DNA of 64,000 nucleotides from JAMZMI01 sp963848175 (GTDB lineage Bacteria; Bacteroidota; Bacteroidia; Cytophagales; Cyclobacteriaceae): positions 1 through 64,000 of the forward strand of contig CAWKCO010000001.1 of NCBI GenBank assembly GCA_963848175.1, in the 5' to 3' direction. Under the pieces are notes generated by a model. It saw nothing but the letters and a program-made list of their open reading frames with translations, had not been told where the DNA came from and ran no database searches. Every line of letters starts with the position of its first letter. Position 1 is the first letter of the stretch. The position numbers and the translations under genes are program-made. Of the stretch, positions 46,503-57,135 are shown piece by piece.

Positions 46503-48351
46503 TGTACGGTTACAACTTTAGGTTTGGCTTTTGATGTGTCAGGAGCAATCTTTTTGGGTTTTGGATCTCCAAAATCTCCTCTCAGCATATATTCTTCTAG
46601 ATAGGTGCGCTTCACTTCTCCGTTAAGGTATTTTTCTATGAGAAGGCTGGCAGCACTCGCTGCGGCACGTGCACCTTGACCGGCGTTTTCAACATAGGCA
46701 GAAATCGCAATTCTCGGATTGTCTTTTGGCGCGAAAGCCATAAAGCCCGAGTGATCTTCTCCGTGTGGGTTTTCTACTGTACTGGTCTTACCACATACCT
46801 GAATGTCTGGAATATAGGCTCGTCTACCCGTACCTATTAGGACTACATTGGCCATGCCATCAATCACGGGCTCGTAATATTTCGAATTTACACCTACTTC
46901 ACTTTTGGCTATGTCTGTTCTCAGCTCTCCGTCAATCGCTTTCACTATATGCGGCGTATAATAGTAACCTCTATTCGCAATGATGGCGCCAAGGTTTGCC
47001 ATTTGAATGGGTGTAACCTGAACTTCTCCTTGTCCTATGCTGAGTGAATATACATTTGAAAATTTCCACCGATTGGTACCGTAAACTCTGTCGTAGTATT
47101 GGACACTAGGAATGTTTCCTGATTTTTCTCCTGGAATATCTACTCCCAAGGGCTCACCGAGCCCGAATTTTGACACTGCATTGTTCCATTTTTCAAGTCC
47201 AATTCTCGAATCAATGTACACATTCGGGCTTTTGTCTTGCAAAATCATGCGACGAAAGACCTTATACATAAAAGTATTGGATGAAAGCGTAATTGCCCTA
47301 TCTACATCATAAACTCCCATAGGCGCATGGTCTCCCATAGGGCCTCCATCGCACATGATTTTTTCGTGTGGCCCAATACACCTTCTTGCATTGCCACCAA
47401 TGCTTGTATGGTTTTAAACATGGATCCTGGTGGATACATAGCCTGTATTGGTCGATTGAAAAGTGGCTTTAAACTATCGTGTTCTAGCGATGGGTAAAAA
47501 TCATTTAAGCGCTTGCCGCTCAGCCAATTGGGGTCATAAGAAGGAGCGGAGACATAGGCCAAAATTTCTCCTGTAGTAGGGTCTATCGCTACGATGCTCC
47601 CCACTTTTCCTTCCATCAACTTTTCGGCGTACTTCTGAAGTTCAGAATCAATGGTCAATTGTATGGTTTGGCCAGGTATGGCAGTGGTATCATATTCGCC
47701 ATCATTGAAAGCGCCTTTCACTACCCCTTGTACGTTGACGATTTTAAAATTCACGCCTCGCTTGCCTCGCAATACATTTTCATAAGATCTTTCAATTCCA
47801 ACAATACCAGTGTAATCCCCTGATCGGTAATAATTCGTAGTATCTCTGTTGAGTTGTGCTCGACTGATTTCCCGCACATAGCCAAGCGCGTTGGCAAGGG
47901 TATTTTCGGGATACTCACGCACGGTTCTGGGAAGCACGTAAAAACCAGAGTAGTCTACCAGCACGTCTTGAATCTCAGCAAATACGTCATTGGGCATTTG
48001 CTCGATAAACTTAGAGGCCAAAATCGGAGAGAAGCGTCTAGCCTTCGTATATTTTGCTTCATAAGTGGCATGATCAATACCCAAAAGCGCGCAAATTTCC
48101 GTTGAGTCTGCCAAGTCAACTTCTTTTGGCACAATCATTAAATCGTAAACGGGTGTGTTGTAAACCACTAGTTTATTATTGCGGTCATATACCAAACCTC
48201 GGTAAGGATAGTCCACGATACGCTGCACAATGTTGTTTTGTGCTGCTAGCTTATATTCTTCACTCAAAACCTGGATAGAAAACAACCGGATTGCGAACGT
48301 GAGTGCAACCAGTAGAATGAATCCTTGAATGATGATGCCTCTGCTGTTCAT
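46499..48351 (-). pseudogene. mrdA: penicillin-binding protein 2, frameshifted as sequenced
   Basis: PBP2 is the transpeptidase partner of RodA in elongation. The two frames 47302-48351 and 46499-47356 join into about 617 residues, the usual length. The first has an N-terminal membrane anchor, the pedestal region, and the catalytic serine in PPGSMFKTI (SMFK, i.e. SxxK). The second continues the transpeptidase with SSN (SSNTFMYK) and KTS (CGKTSTVEN). The break is a missing base near 47370-47374 in a G/C run. With it the text reads VLGPHEKIMCDGG. Since this gene is normally essential, a sequencing indel is the more likely explanation. Confidence 0.92.
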
Positions 48352-48863
48352 TGTCTTCTTTCCTTGGGTGCCAAGAGTAAACTGATGCCAAAGACGGTGA
48401 TGAAGGTATAAAGGCTACTTAGAATAACTTTTTGCATGAGGTAAAAGAAATCACTCAAACCTCCATTTTCCACAGTAAAAATGATCAAGTGGTGCGCTGC
48501 TATTAATGGTAATAGAAACCGAACGCTCCCCCAGATTTTTAATTGATTCCAAGAGATGTTGGTTTGATCCTCAATTTCGCCTATGCTAAACATATACCAA
48601 TAGTCCTTAGTCAATGCTATAAACACGCAAGCCGATGCATGGATTCCCGGAGTATTGGAAAAAATATCTATGAGCAAACCTGTGATCAAGGCTATGATCA
48701 TAGAAATATTTCTGTTGAGACCTAGCGGTAGCAGTAGGATGAACCCGACATAAAAAAAACCAAATGCGGTATTGAAAAGGATGAACTTGTAAAGTAGCGG
48801 CAATTGAAACAATACAAATGCCACAAAATGCCCTACTTGTCTGAGATAGTTGATTCTAATCAT
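48348..48863 (-). CDS. mreD: rod shape-determining protein MreD
   Basis: The 171-residue protein has five or six hydrophobic segments in a short length and almost no soluble part, as in MreD. A GLLIDIFSNTPGIHASACVF segment matches the conserved family region. It overlaps mreC and mrdA by 4 bases each. It should connect MreC to the elongation machinery in the inner membrane. Confidence 0.85.
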   Translation of the reverse strand: MIRINYLRQVGHFVAFVLFQLPLLYKFILFNTAFGFFYVGFILLLPLGLNRNISMIIALITGLLIDIFSNTPGIHASACVFIALTKDYWYMFSIGEIEDQTNISWNQLKIWGSVRFLLPLIAAHHLIIFTVENGGLSDFFYLMQKVILSSLYTFITVFGISLLLAPKERRQ

Positions 48864-49675
48864 GGCTCCAAAACTTCAAGTTCTAAACTATCCTTTTCTA
48901 TTTTGAGCTCACTTTTTACCACATAGGCGTAGCTAAGAGAGGTAAAATCTGAGGCTAATGTCATGCGGGCTTCATAAAAAGCGTCTGCTTCTGTCAGTGT
49001 TAGATCAGAGACAATCCCCACAAGTATATTAGAAGGAAAAACGGCATTGTAGCCAGAAGTGACCACACTATCGCCTGCCTGCAATTTTACATGCCTTGGT
49101 ATATACTTGATTGCTGCTTCAGTCGGCAGGATACCATCCCATTGCACGGTGCACAGCGTATTGGTTCTTTTAATTGAAGACGAGATCATGAGGTTTCTAT
49201 GCAGCAGAGAGGTGGCCGTAGCAAAATGAATAGAAACAGATTTCACACGTCCCACCACCCCTTCATTGGAGATGACTCCCATTCCGGGCTTTACTCCATC
49301 TTCAGAACCAACATTCAGTGTAAAGAAATTGAGAGATCGGTCGAAGGTATTGTTAATTACCTTACTAGGAATAAAATCGAATTTCTTAATGATCGTAGAG
49401 TCTGGCCCTTTTTTGTCTCGGTTTGCAATGGCTAGCTGTCTTCTTAAGAAAGCATTCTCATCTAGCAGTTTTTGATTCGTTTCACCTAAAGCCAGATAAT
49501 TGTTCGCTCCATTGGAATACTTGTTGAATCCCGCAATGAGCGTGTTGCTAGAATTAAGAAAAGCGGCATTTTGCCGCTGATTGTATGAGATAATAAGCCA
49601 CGTACAAAAACCCTCCAATAGTAGAAAGAAACCGAAGGTTCTGAAACGATAAAGGAAGTTTATTAGGTTCTGCAT
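48860..49675 (-). CDS. mreC: rod shape-determining protein MreC
   Basis: The 271-residue protein has one N-terminal membrane helix (residues 12-29), a coiled-coil-like stretch (residues 55-85: ETNQKLLDENAFLRRQLA), and a beta-rich periplasmic body with NVGSEDGVKPGMGVISNEG and VVGRVKSVS. These are the MreC landmarks. It follows mreB by 6 bases and overlaps mreD. Confidence 0.92.
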   Translation of the reverse strand: MQNLINFLYRFRTFGFFLLLEGFCTWLIISYNQRQNAAFLNSSNTLIAGFNKYSNGANNYLALGETNQKLLDENAFLRRQLAIANRDKKGPDSTIIKKFDFIPSKVINNTFDRSLNFFTLNVGSEDGVKPGMGVISNEGVVGRVKSVSIHFATATSLLHRNLMISSSIKRTNTLCTVQWDGILPTEAAIKYIPRHVKLQAGDSVVTSGYNAVFPSNILVGIVSDLTLTEADAFYEARMTLASDFTSLSYAYVVKSELKIEKDSLELEVLEP

Positions 49676-49681
49676 TTAAGC

Positions 49682-50713
49682 CTAGGTCATTAAAACTGGC
49701 TTGTAGTTGTTGAGGTTCTTCAATGCCATACCCGTTCCTCTCACTACCGCTCTCAACGGATCATCTGCAATATGAATTGGAAGTTTAGTCTTCATGGCCA
49801 AACGCTTATCCAACCCTCGAAGCAATGCTCCTCCACCAGTTAGGTAGATTCCATTGTCATAAATATCAGCAGAAAGTTCTGGTGGCGAAATCTCAAGTGC
49901 TTTTAGCACTGCCTCTTCTATTTTGGATACCGATTTGTCAATAGCAAAAGCGATTTCTGAATAAGAAATTTTGATCACCTTCGGAATACCTGTCATCAAA
50001 TCACGGCCTCTGATTTCATAATCTTCGGGACCTTCATCCAATTCAGTCAAAGCAGAACCTACTTCGATTTTCACACGTTCTGCCGTGCGCTCACCTATCA
50101 AAAGGTTGTGCTGGCGTCTCATGTAGTCCAAAATATCTTTGTTGAATGAATCTCCCGCTACACGGATAGACTGGTCGCAAACGATACCGCTCAAGGCAAT
50201 AACCGCGATCTCTGTAGTACCACCCCCGATATCTACAATCATAGATCCGATAGGTTGCTCTATTTTGATCCCAATACCAATGGCCGCAGCTATAGGTTCG
50301 TGAATCATATAGACTTCTTTTGCTCCTGCATGCTCTGCACTATCTCTTACCGCTCTTTTCTCCACCTCAGTGATTCCCGAAGGAATGCAGATCACCATTC
50401 GGTGAGAAGAAGGGAAGAACCTACTGCTGCTACTCGTTTCAATCATTTTGATCATGCCTCTGATCATGTGCTCTGCAGCATGGAAATCGGCAATTACACC
50501 ATCTTTTAATGGACGGATCGTTTTGATATTTTCGTGCGTTTTTTCATGCATTTGCATGGCTTCTCGCCCGATGGCCAAAACTTTATTTGTATTCTTGTCA
50601 ATGGCGATGATTGAAGGCTCATCTACCACAATTTTATCCTTGCTGATAATCAAAGTGTTAGCCGTTCCAAGGTCAATGGCTATGTCACTGTTGAAGAAAT
50701 CGAAAAAACCCAT
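49682..50713 (-). CDS. mreB: rod shape-determining protein MreB
   Basis: The 343-residue bacterial actin has the phosphate-1 motif DLGTANTLI, the phosphate-2 segment VDIGGGTTEIAVIALSG, and the C-terminal adenosine-binding motif LTGGGALLRGL. It polymerises beneath the membrane and directs lateral wall synthesis. It lies 52 bases after purH and begins the mre-mrd operon proper. Confidence 0.97.
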   Translation of the reverse strand: MGFFDFFNSDIAIDLGTANTLIISKDKIVVDEPSIIAIDKNTNKVLAIGREAMQMHEKTHENIKTIRPLKDGVIADFHAAEHMIRGMIKMIETSSSSRFFPSSHRMVICIPSGITEVEKRAVRDSAEHAGAKEVYMIHEPIAAAIGIGIKIEQPIGSMIVDIGGGTTEIAVIALSGIVCDQSIRVAGDSFNKDILDYMRRQHNLLIGERTAERVKIEVGSALTELDEGPEDYEIRGRDLMTGIPKVIKISYSEIAFAIDKSVSKIEEAVLKALEISPPELSADIYDNGIYLTGGGALLRGLDKRLAMKTKLPIHIADDPLRAVVRGTGMALKNLNNYKPVLMT

Positions 50714-50765
50714 TTTATGCCTGCTAGTTTAAGGTGCGGAAAGATACAAATTAAGTACTAAATGA

Positions 50766-52292
50766 TTAGTGTTTGAAATGGCGTATTCCTGTCATGACCA
50801 TAGAAATACCGTGAGTGTCGCAATAATCGATTGAAAGTTGATCTTTTACAGAGCCTCCTGGCTGGATTACAGACTTGATGCCCGCCTTGTCTGCTATTTC
50901 TACACAATCAGGGAAAGGGAAAAACGCATCAGAAGCCATCGATGCTCCTTTTAGGTCAAAACCAAATTTTGTTGCTTTTTCGATTGCCTGCTCTAGTGCA
51001 TCTACACGTGAGGTTTGTCCTACGCCGCTAGCAAGTAGCTGGCCATCTTTTGCAAATACAATCGTGTTTGATTTGCTATGCTTGCACACTTTGGATGCGA
51101 AAAGTAAATTTTCAATTTCCTCCTCTGATGGAGCTACTTTGGTGACCACTTTCAAATGCTCTTTGGTATCTGTCACGCTATCAAAATCCTGCACCAACGT
51201 ACCATTGAGCATGCTTTTGTGAATCGTTTTCCTATCCCAAACTTTTTTCTGCTCTAGCAAAATTCTATTTTTCTTTCCTTGTAAAATCTCTAGTGCTTCT
51301 GCCGAAAATGAAGGTGCAATAAGGATTTCAAAGAAAAGGCTATTCATCGTTTCGGCTGCTGCCTTGTCCACTTCTTTGTTGGTGATCAAAACCCCACCGA
51401 AAGCAGAGGTAGTATCAGCAGCAAAGGCTCTTTCGTAAGCGTCTGCCACATTTTTCCCTGTAGCTACACCGCAAGCATTGTTGTGCTTCAAGATGGCGAA
51501 AGCTGTTTTATCTCCAAATTCTCCGATCAACTGAATGGCCGCTTCCACGTCCACTAGATTGTTGTAGGAAATTTCTTTGCCATGTATTTGATTAAAATAA
51601 GGTTCGGTTTCTTGATAGAAAACTCCTTTTTGATGAGGGTTTTCTCCGTATCTCAAAACTTTTCCATTCCCTGCACTCACTTTCAATGAAGGCACTTCAC
51701 CTTCACGATTCATGTAACTGAAAATAGCAGAATCATAATGTGACGATGTGTCAAAAGCTTTAGCAGCAAATAGCTTGCGATCGGCCAGGCTAGTAGTTCC
51801 ATCTTTTTCATTGAGTAAGTCCAAAAGATCGCTATAGTAGTTTCTTGAACTTACTATTACCACGTTCTGGAAGTTTTTGGCTGCACCACGGATCAATGCG
51901 ATACCTCCAATGTCAATTTTCTCGATGATATCTTCTTCACCTGCTCCGCTTGCCACCGTTTCTTCAAATGGGTACAAGTCTACGATAACTAGATCGATAG
52001 CCGGAACGTCATATTCTGCTTTTTCTTTTTCGTCGCTCTCCAAACCTCTGCGATACAAGATGCCTCCAAAGATTTTTGGATGAAGGGTTTTTACTCTTCC
52101 TCCGAAAATAGAAGGATAAGCAGTCACGTCTTCTACAGGGATCACAGGTATGCCCTTTTCTTCCAAAAACTTCTGAGTACCTCCTGTTGAGTAGATTTTT
52201 ACACCTTGGGCGTGTAGCTTCTCAACGATTGGATCTAGACCATCTTTGTAAAATACAGAAATTAGGGCGGATTGGATTTTTACTTCACTCAT
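50766..52292 (-). CDS. purH: bifunctional AICAR transformylase/IMP cyclohydrolase
   Basis: PurH performs the last two steps of IMP synthesis. The 508-residue protein has the N-terminal cyclohydrolase domain (residues 1-190: YSTGGTQKFLEEKGI, GGRVKTLHPKIFGGIL) and the C-terminal transformylase domain with ILKHNNACGVA, AFGGVLITNKEV and SDAFFPFPD, close to the end. A TACTTTTG -7-like box is at plus-strand 52311-52318. It stands upstream of mreB, an arrangement known in other Bacteroidota. Confidence 0.97.
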   Translation of the reverse strand: MSEVKIQSALISVFYKDGLDPIVEKLHAQGVKIYSTGGTQKFLEEKGIPVIPVEDVTAYPSIFGGRVKTLHPKIFGGILYRRGLESDEKEKAEYDVPAIDLVIVDLYPFEETVASGAGEEDIIEKIDIGGIALIRGAAKNFQNVVIVSSRNYYSDLLDLLNEKDGTTSLADRKLFAAKAFDTSSHYDSAIFSYMNREGEVPSLKVSAGNGKVLRYGENPHQKGVFYQETEPYFNQIHGKEISYNNLVDVEAAIQLIGEFGDKTAFAILKHNNACGVATGKNVADAYERAFAADTTSAFGGVLITNKEVDKAAAETMNSLFFEILIAPSFSAEALEILQGKKNRILLEQKKVWDRKTIHKSMLNGTLVQDFDSVTDTKEHLKVVTKVAPSEEEIENLLFASKVCKHSKSNTIVFAKDGQLLASGVGQTSRVDALEQAIEKATKFGFDLKGASMASDAFFPFPDCVEIADKAGIKSVIQPGGSVKDQLSIDYCDTHGISMVMTGIRHFKH

Positions 52293-52428
52293 GCTTTTTC
52301 AAATAAGCGGCAAAAGTAAAAACTTCTAAACTTTAATCCTTTGTTATCTTTAATCTATTGTTGGATTAAGCTCCTCATTTCTTAGGGGTTTAATGCTTTT
52401 TTGACAAAAATCTTGCCTGAAAACCACC

Positions 52429-52974
52429 ATGCCTATAAGCCAAAATGAATTTTACGAAATAGATTCCCTCTACGAATTTTGTTTTGGAGCCGCCAGCGTG
52501 CCTACTGAGACCATTGCCCAATGGTTTGAAGCCCAGCCCGATGGTTTAGTGGCTTTAAAAGTGGAAGGCAACATAATCGGGGCGCTTAGCTATTGGTATG
52601 TAGAAGAGGCAGAATATCTTGCAATGCTGAAAGGTGAATTGAAGGAAAAAGAATTGTCAATTTTACCCATAAACTTTGCCACGAATCGATTTGTATACAT
52701 GAGTGAGATTGCATTACACCCTGAGTTTCGAGGCAAAGGCTATGCAATGAAACTGTTAGAACTTTGGCTCAATCAGCTGCATGAGGAGAATTTGGCTGTC
52801 AGCCAGTTGACGCTTTTTGCTTTGGGCTATTCGCAAGGGGGCGTTGGTATCTTAGCTAAGCTTGGGTTGAATCAGGTCAAAGCTGCAGATGAAACTGCCG
52901 ATAACATGCCTCTGTATCAATTGGAAATAATTAAACCTGAAAGCATTGAGCAGCTTATCCATCGGTTGTTTTGA
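52429..52974 (+). CDS. GNAT-family N-acetyltransferase-like protein
   Basis: The 181-residue protein fits the GNAT fold: strands with IIGALSYWYV, then the acetyl-CoA-binding segment MSEIALHPEFRGKGYAMKLL, in which RGKGYA matches the Q/RxxGxG/A motif. The C-terminal part has LFALGYSQGGVGILAKLGL. The acceptor is unknown. It is isolated, between divergent purH and the hybrid kinase. Confidence 0.75.
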   Translation: MPISQNEFYEIDSLYEFCFGAASVPTETIAQWFEAQPDGLVALKVEGNIIGALSYWYVEEAEYLAMLKGELKEKELSILPINFATNRFVYMSEIALHPEFRGKGYAMKLLELWLNQLHEENLAVSQLTLFALGYSQGGVGILAKLGLNQVKAADETADNMPLYQLEIIKPESIEQLIHRLF

Positions 52975-53151
52975 GTTGCTATTCATATTAAACTAAACGG
53001 TTGAAAAAAGTCTCCTCTCTTGGAAAAGAGTGCTTCGTTGTGGTTCTAGGTTAGCATGTTCTACTCTTTCGACCAACTTAACAGACAAAACGCTTCATTC
53101 ATAGAATACTATTGCCAGACACAAATCTTAATCACTAGATTTGGCCTGACC

Positions 53152-55477
53152 ATGATGCCTAGAATCATTTTTTGCATACTACTCTTACCCAGTCTGTTGA
53201 GCGCTGAAATAGTGCGAGATGGAATAGCGGATTTGCGAGAAATTGATTTTGAAAATTCGTCTCCCATTGCCTTAGTTGGCGCTTGGGAGTTTTATCCATC
53301 TGAGTTTATTTCGCCAGCAGCTTCTTCTCAATTCACTGCGAAAAACTCAATCACAGTCCCTAAAAGGTGGGAGGAAAGCGGATATGCAAGGATGGGCTTT
53401 GGTACTTACAGAATAACGATTATACGTACTTCATCCGGAAGGTTAGCAATTAGAATTCCTGATATTTTCAGTGCATATAAACTCTATGTTAATAACGAAC
53501 TCATTGCTCAGGTGGGAGAGCCAGCAACTACTGCAGAATTATCAAAATCAGGACGAAAAGTAAAATTAGCTTCATTGGCGCACTTTAATTCCGACACGCT
53601 CAGATTGACCATGCATGTCTCAAATTTTATGCATAGTAAGGGAGGAATCGGTGATCCTATTTTGATTGGAGACCAACACCATGTCTTCAGTAAAAAATTA
53701 CGGGAAGATGCCGCAGATGTGTTTTTGACAGGTGGCTTAGTGGTAAGCACCTTCTTCTTTTTGGGTCTTTATATTTTTGGTAGACATGAGCGAATGGCGT
53801 TTTGCTTTGCCCTGTTCTGTATTGTTTATGCGTATCGCATCATTGGTTGGGGCAACTATGTGCTTCATGATTTAATAGAGATGCCTTATAGGCTTGGTAT
53901 ATTTTTAGAGTTTGCTACACTTTATCTTTCGGGGTATTTTTTTGCCAACTACATTCAGAGCCTTTATCCGGAAGACACTCCAAAACATCTGGTTAAGCTA
54001 TTTGCTTATTTCTCGCTGGCCTTTGTTCTTCTAGCATTTTTACCTGTGCATTACATAGGCCGCCTAAACTACATTTATGTCTATGGCGCCCTGTTGGGAT
54101 TGGGATTAGTATGTTATATCATCATCAAAGCATTGGTGAGAAAAAGGCAAGGTTCATTATTTACAGCACTGAGCATTGGAGGTATTTTGATTGTTTTTTC
54201 TATGAAAACTTTGGATTTCCTCGATATTGCCGATGAGATTAAATTTGTGACCTTAGGTGGGCAGTTTGTGTTTTTCTTTTTCCAAGCGATGGTATTGTCC
54301 AGACACTTTTCTGATACTTGGAAAGCTGCTAAAACCAAGGCTGAAATAGCTTCCCAAGCCAAGTCTGATTTTGTATCTGTCATGAGTCATGAGATACGGA
54401 CGCCACTTAATGCCGTCATTGGCACTACGCATCATTTGATTGAAGCAAATAAGAATCCAGAGTATCAGGAAGATCTAAACAATTTGAAGCGATCATCTGA
54501 GAACCTACTTTCGTTGATCAACAACGTGCTTGATTTTAGTAAAATAGAATCAGGTAAAATAGAACTGGAAAAAAGTGCTACGAACTTGAGAGAGTTCTGC
54601 GCACATACCTTGGAGGCTATGAAGCCTTTGGCTGACCAAAAAGGCATTGACTTGATTTTAGTATATGAAGATACACTACCTAAAAGGGTGGAATTTGACA
54701 AGGTGCGTCTGGGTCAGGTAATTACCAATTTGTTGGGCAATGCGATCAAATTTACCGAAAAGGGGCATGTAAAGCTTGTTGTCAACGAGCTGACGAGAAA
54801 AGGAGATACGGCGCGTGTTTATTTTGCGGTGGAAGATACCGGAATAGGTCTGGCCGAGCATGTGAAAGACAGTGTTTTCGAGGCTTTCAACCAAGCCAAT
54901 AATAGTGTTTCGCGTAAATTTGGAGGTACTGGCTTAGGGCTTACCATTACAAAGAAGCTAGTCGAGTTGATGAAGTCAAGAATTTTTGTCGATAGTGAAC
55001 CAGGTAAAGGTGCTACTTTTTCATTTGCGCTGACGATGGAGATTTGCGATACACACGAAGAGGTGGAGTTTCACCCTGAAGTGCCAAAAGATATATCGGG
55101 ACATCATGTTTTACTTAGTAGAAGATAATTCTATGAATGTACTGATAGCCACCCGTCTGCTACATAAATGGGGACTTCATGTGGTAGTGGCAGAAAATGG
55201 GGCTGTGGCTCTCGATATCATGAAAACTCATGACTTTGATTTGATTCTAATGGATCTACAGATGCCAGTGATGGACGGCTATGAAGCCACCTCCATTTTA
55301 AGGGAGCAAGGATACACCAAGCCAATCATTGCTCTGACTGCCTCTCCAGTGTTTGACGAATCTTCAAAATTGAAAAGGTCTGACTTGGACGGAATTATTT
55401 CTAAGCCATACATTCCAAAAGATCTTTATGCTGTTTTATCGGCTAAACTTCAACCAGCCAAACTTGTAGCCAGCTGA
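53152..55477 (+). pseudogene. 7TMR-DISM hybrid sensor histidine kinase, frameshifted as sequenced
   Basis: About 775 residues join two frames. After a signal peptide, a sensor domain of the 7TMR-DISM type (about residues 20-190) and seven membrane helices (200-405) precede a HisKA domain (SHEIRTPLNAVIG, the H-box), a HATPase (N-box LGNAIKFTEKG, VEDTGIGL, GTGLGLTI) and a receiver domain (LVEDNSMN, LILMDLQMPVMDGYEA, ISKPY). The break is an extra A at 55117; without it the frame runs HHVLLVEDNSMNV from kinase into receiver. The ORF opens at 53056, but the ATG at 53152 begins the signal peptide. It may sense carbohydrate-like ligands, as other DISM proteins are thought to, but no target is known. 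Confidence 0.85.
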
Positions 55478-55585
55478 GGAAATCTTAACAGGGTTTTGTG
55501 TTCGATTCATTAAAACCTTGCTTTTGATTGATGCAATCCATTTCATTTTTCTAAAAAACCTGATCAAAATTCTATATTTGCGGCT

Positions 55586-57133
55586 ATGGCAAATATTGAA
55601 GAAGCAACCACATTAAAAAATATCTCCTCTCATTGCAAAGAGTACGGTTTTATTTACCCATCGAGTGAAATATATGATGGCCTTGCAGCCACTTACGACT
55701 ATGGTCCAAATGGCTCTGAGCTAAAAAATAACATCAAGGAATACTGGTGGAAAGCCATGGTTCGCATGAATGAAAATATCGTGGGCATTGACGCTGCGAT
55801 TTTCATGCACCCAATGACATGGAAGGCTTCTGGTCACGTGGATGCCTTTAATGATCCTTTGATTGACAACAAAGACTCTAAGAAGCGCTATCGTGCTGAT
55901 GTGCTGTTGGAAGATCACATGGCTAAGATTCAAGCCAAGATTGATAAGGAAGTGGATAAGGCTGCCAAACGATTTGGAGACACTTTTGACAAAGAACAAT
56001 ATTTGTCTACCAATCCAAGAGTGGTTGGATATCAAGAAGACATCAACTCGATAGAAAATAGAATGAAATCCGCCATAGAGACGGCTGATTTGGAAGCGTT
56101 GAGGCAGCTGATCGTAGACTTAGAAATAGCCGATCCAGTTTCTGGAACAAAAAACTGGACAGACGTGCGTCAATTCAATTTGATGTTTTCTACCGAACTG
56201 GGCTCTGTGGCAGACGAGTCAGGCAAGATTTACTTGAGACCTGAAACGGCACAAGGAATCTTTGTAAACTTCCTAAATGTACAAAAAACCAGCCGTCTAA
56301 AGCCTCCATTTGGTATTGCACAGATTGGAAAAGCTTTTAGAAATGAAATCATCGCTCGCCAATTCATCTTCAGAATGCGTGAATTTGAGCAAATGGAAAT
56401 GCAATTTTTCATCAAGCCAGGCACAGAGATGGAATGGTACGAGCATTGGAAAGAAAAGAGAATCAACTGGCACAAGGCACTAGGTCTTGGCGAGGCAAAT
56501 TATCGTTTCCATGATCACCTAAACTTGGCGCATTACGCCAATGCAGCTTGCGATATTGAGTTCAATTTCCCAATGGGTTTCAAAGAACTAGAAGGAATCC
56601 ACTCTCGCACAGATTTTGATCTTGGCGCACACGAGAAGTTCTCGGGCAAGAAAATAAAATATTTTGATACGGCCACCAACGAAAGCTACACGCCTTATGT
56701 ATTGGAGACTTCTATCGGTTTAGACAGAATGTTCCTTGCGGTAATGTCTGCTTCTTACTGTGAAGAAAAACTGGAAGATGGTAGCGAAAGAACGGTATTG
56801 AGAATACCTCCAGCGCTTGCGCCTGTGAAGGTGGCTGTGCTACCTTTGATGAATAAAGACGGCTTGCCAGAGAAAGCGGAAGAAATTATGAGTGCAGTGA
56901 AGCTTGACTTCAATGCTCAGTATGATGCCAAAGATGCCATTGGTAAACGATACAGAAGACAAGATGCGATCGGTACACCATATTGTGTGACGGTGGATCA
57001 TCAAACGTTGGAAGACAATACCGTGACGATCAGAGAAAGAGATAGCATGGAGCAGCAGCGTGTGTCTATTCCAGAGTTGATCTCTACTTTGGAACAAAAA
57101 GTGAGTTTGAAAAACCTATTGGCCAAAATCTAA
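55586..57133 (+). CDS. glyS: glycine--tRNA ligase (homodimeric, class II)
   Basis: The 515-residue protein is the single-chain, eukaryote/archaea-like glycyl-tRNA synthetase that many Bacteroidota use. It starts with a CKEYGFIYPSSEIYDGLAAT segment. The class II core has LRPETAQGIFVNF, the motif 2 region FGIAQIGKAFRNEI and REFEQMEMQFF, and motif 3 near ETSIGLDRMFLAVM. A C-terminal anticodon-binding domain follows (APVKVAVLPLM). A TATATTTG -7-like box is at 55573-55580, close to the start. Confidence 0.97.
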   Translation: MANIEEATTLKNISSHCKEYGFIYPSSEIYDGLAATYDYGPNGSELKNNIKEYWWKAMVRMNENIVGIDAAIFMHPMTWKASGHVDAFNDPLIDNKDSKKRYRADVLLEDHMAKIQAKIDKEVDKAAKRFGDTFDKEQYLSTNPRVVGYQEDINSIENRMKSAIETADLEALRQLIVDLEIADPVSGTKNWTDVRQFNLMFSTELGSVADESGKIYLRPETAQGIFVNFLNVQKTSRLKPPFGIAQIGKAFRNEIIARQFIFRMREFEQMEMQFFIKPGTEMEWYEHWKEKRINWHKALGLGEANYRFHDHLNLAHYANAACDIEFNFPMGFKELEGIHSRTDFDLGAHEKFSGKKIKYFDTATNESYTPYVLETSIGLDRMFLAVMSASYCEEKLEDGSERTVLRIPPALAPVKVAVLPLMNKDGLPEKAEEIMSAVKLDFNAQYDAKDAIGKRYRRQDAIGTPYCVTVDHQTLEDNTVTIRERDSMEQQRVSIPELISTLEQKVSLKNLLAKI

Positions 57134-57135
57134 TT

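Noticed and set aside
46499..48351. Programmed ribosomal frameshifting in mrdA
   Set aside because: No slippery heptamer with a pseudoknot is seen at the break, which is in a G/C run, and other genes in the window carry similar single-base indels. A sequence error is simpler.
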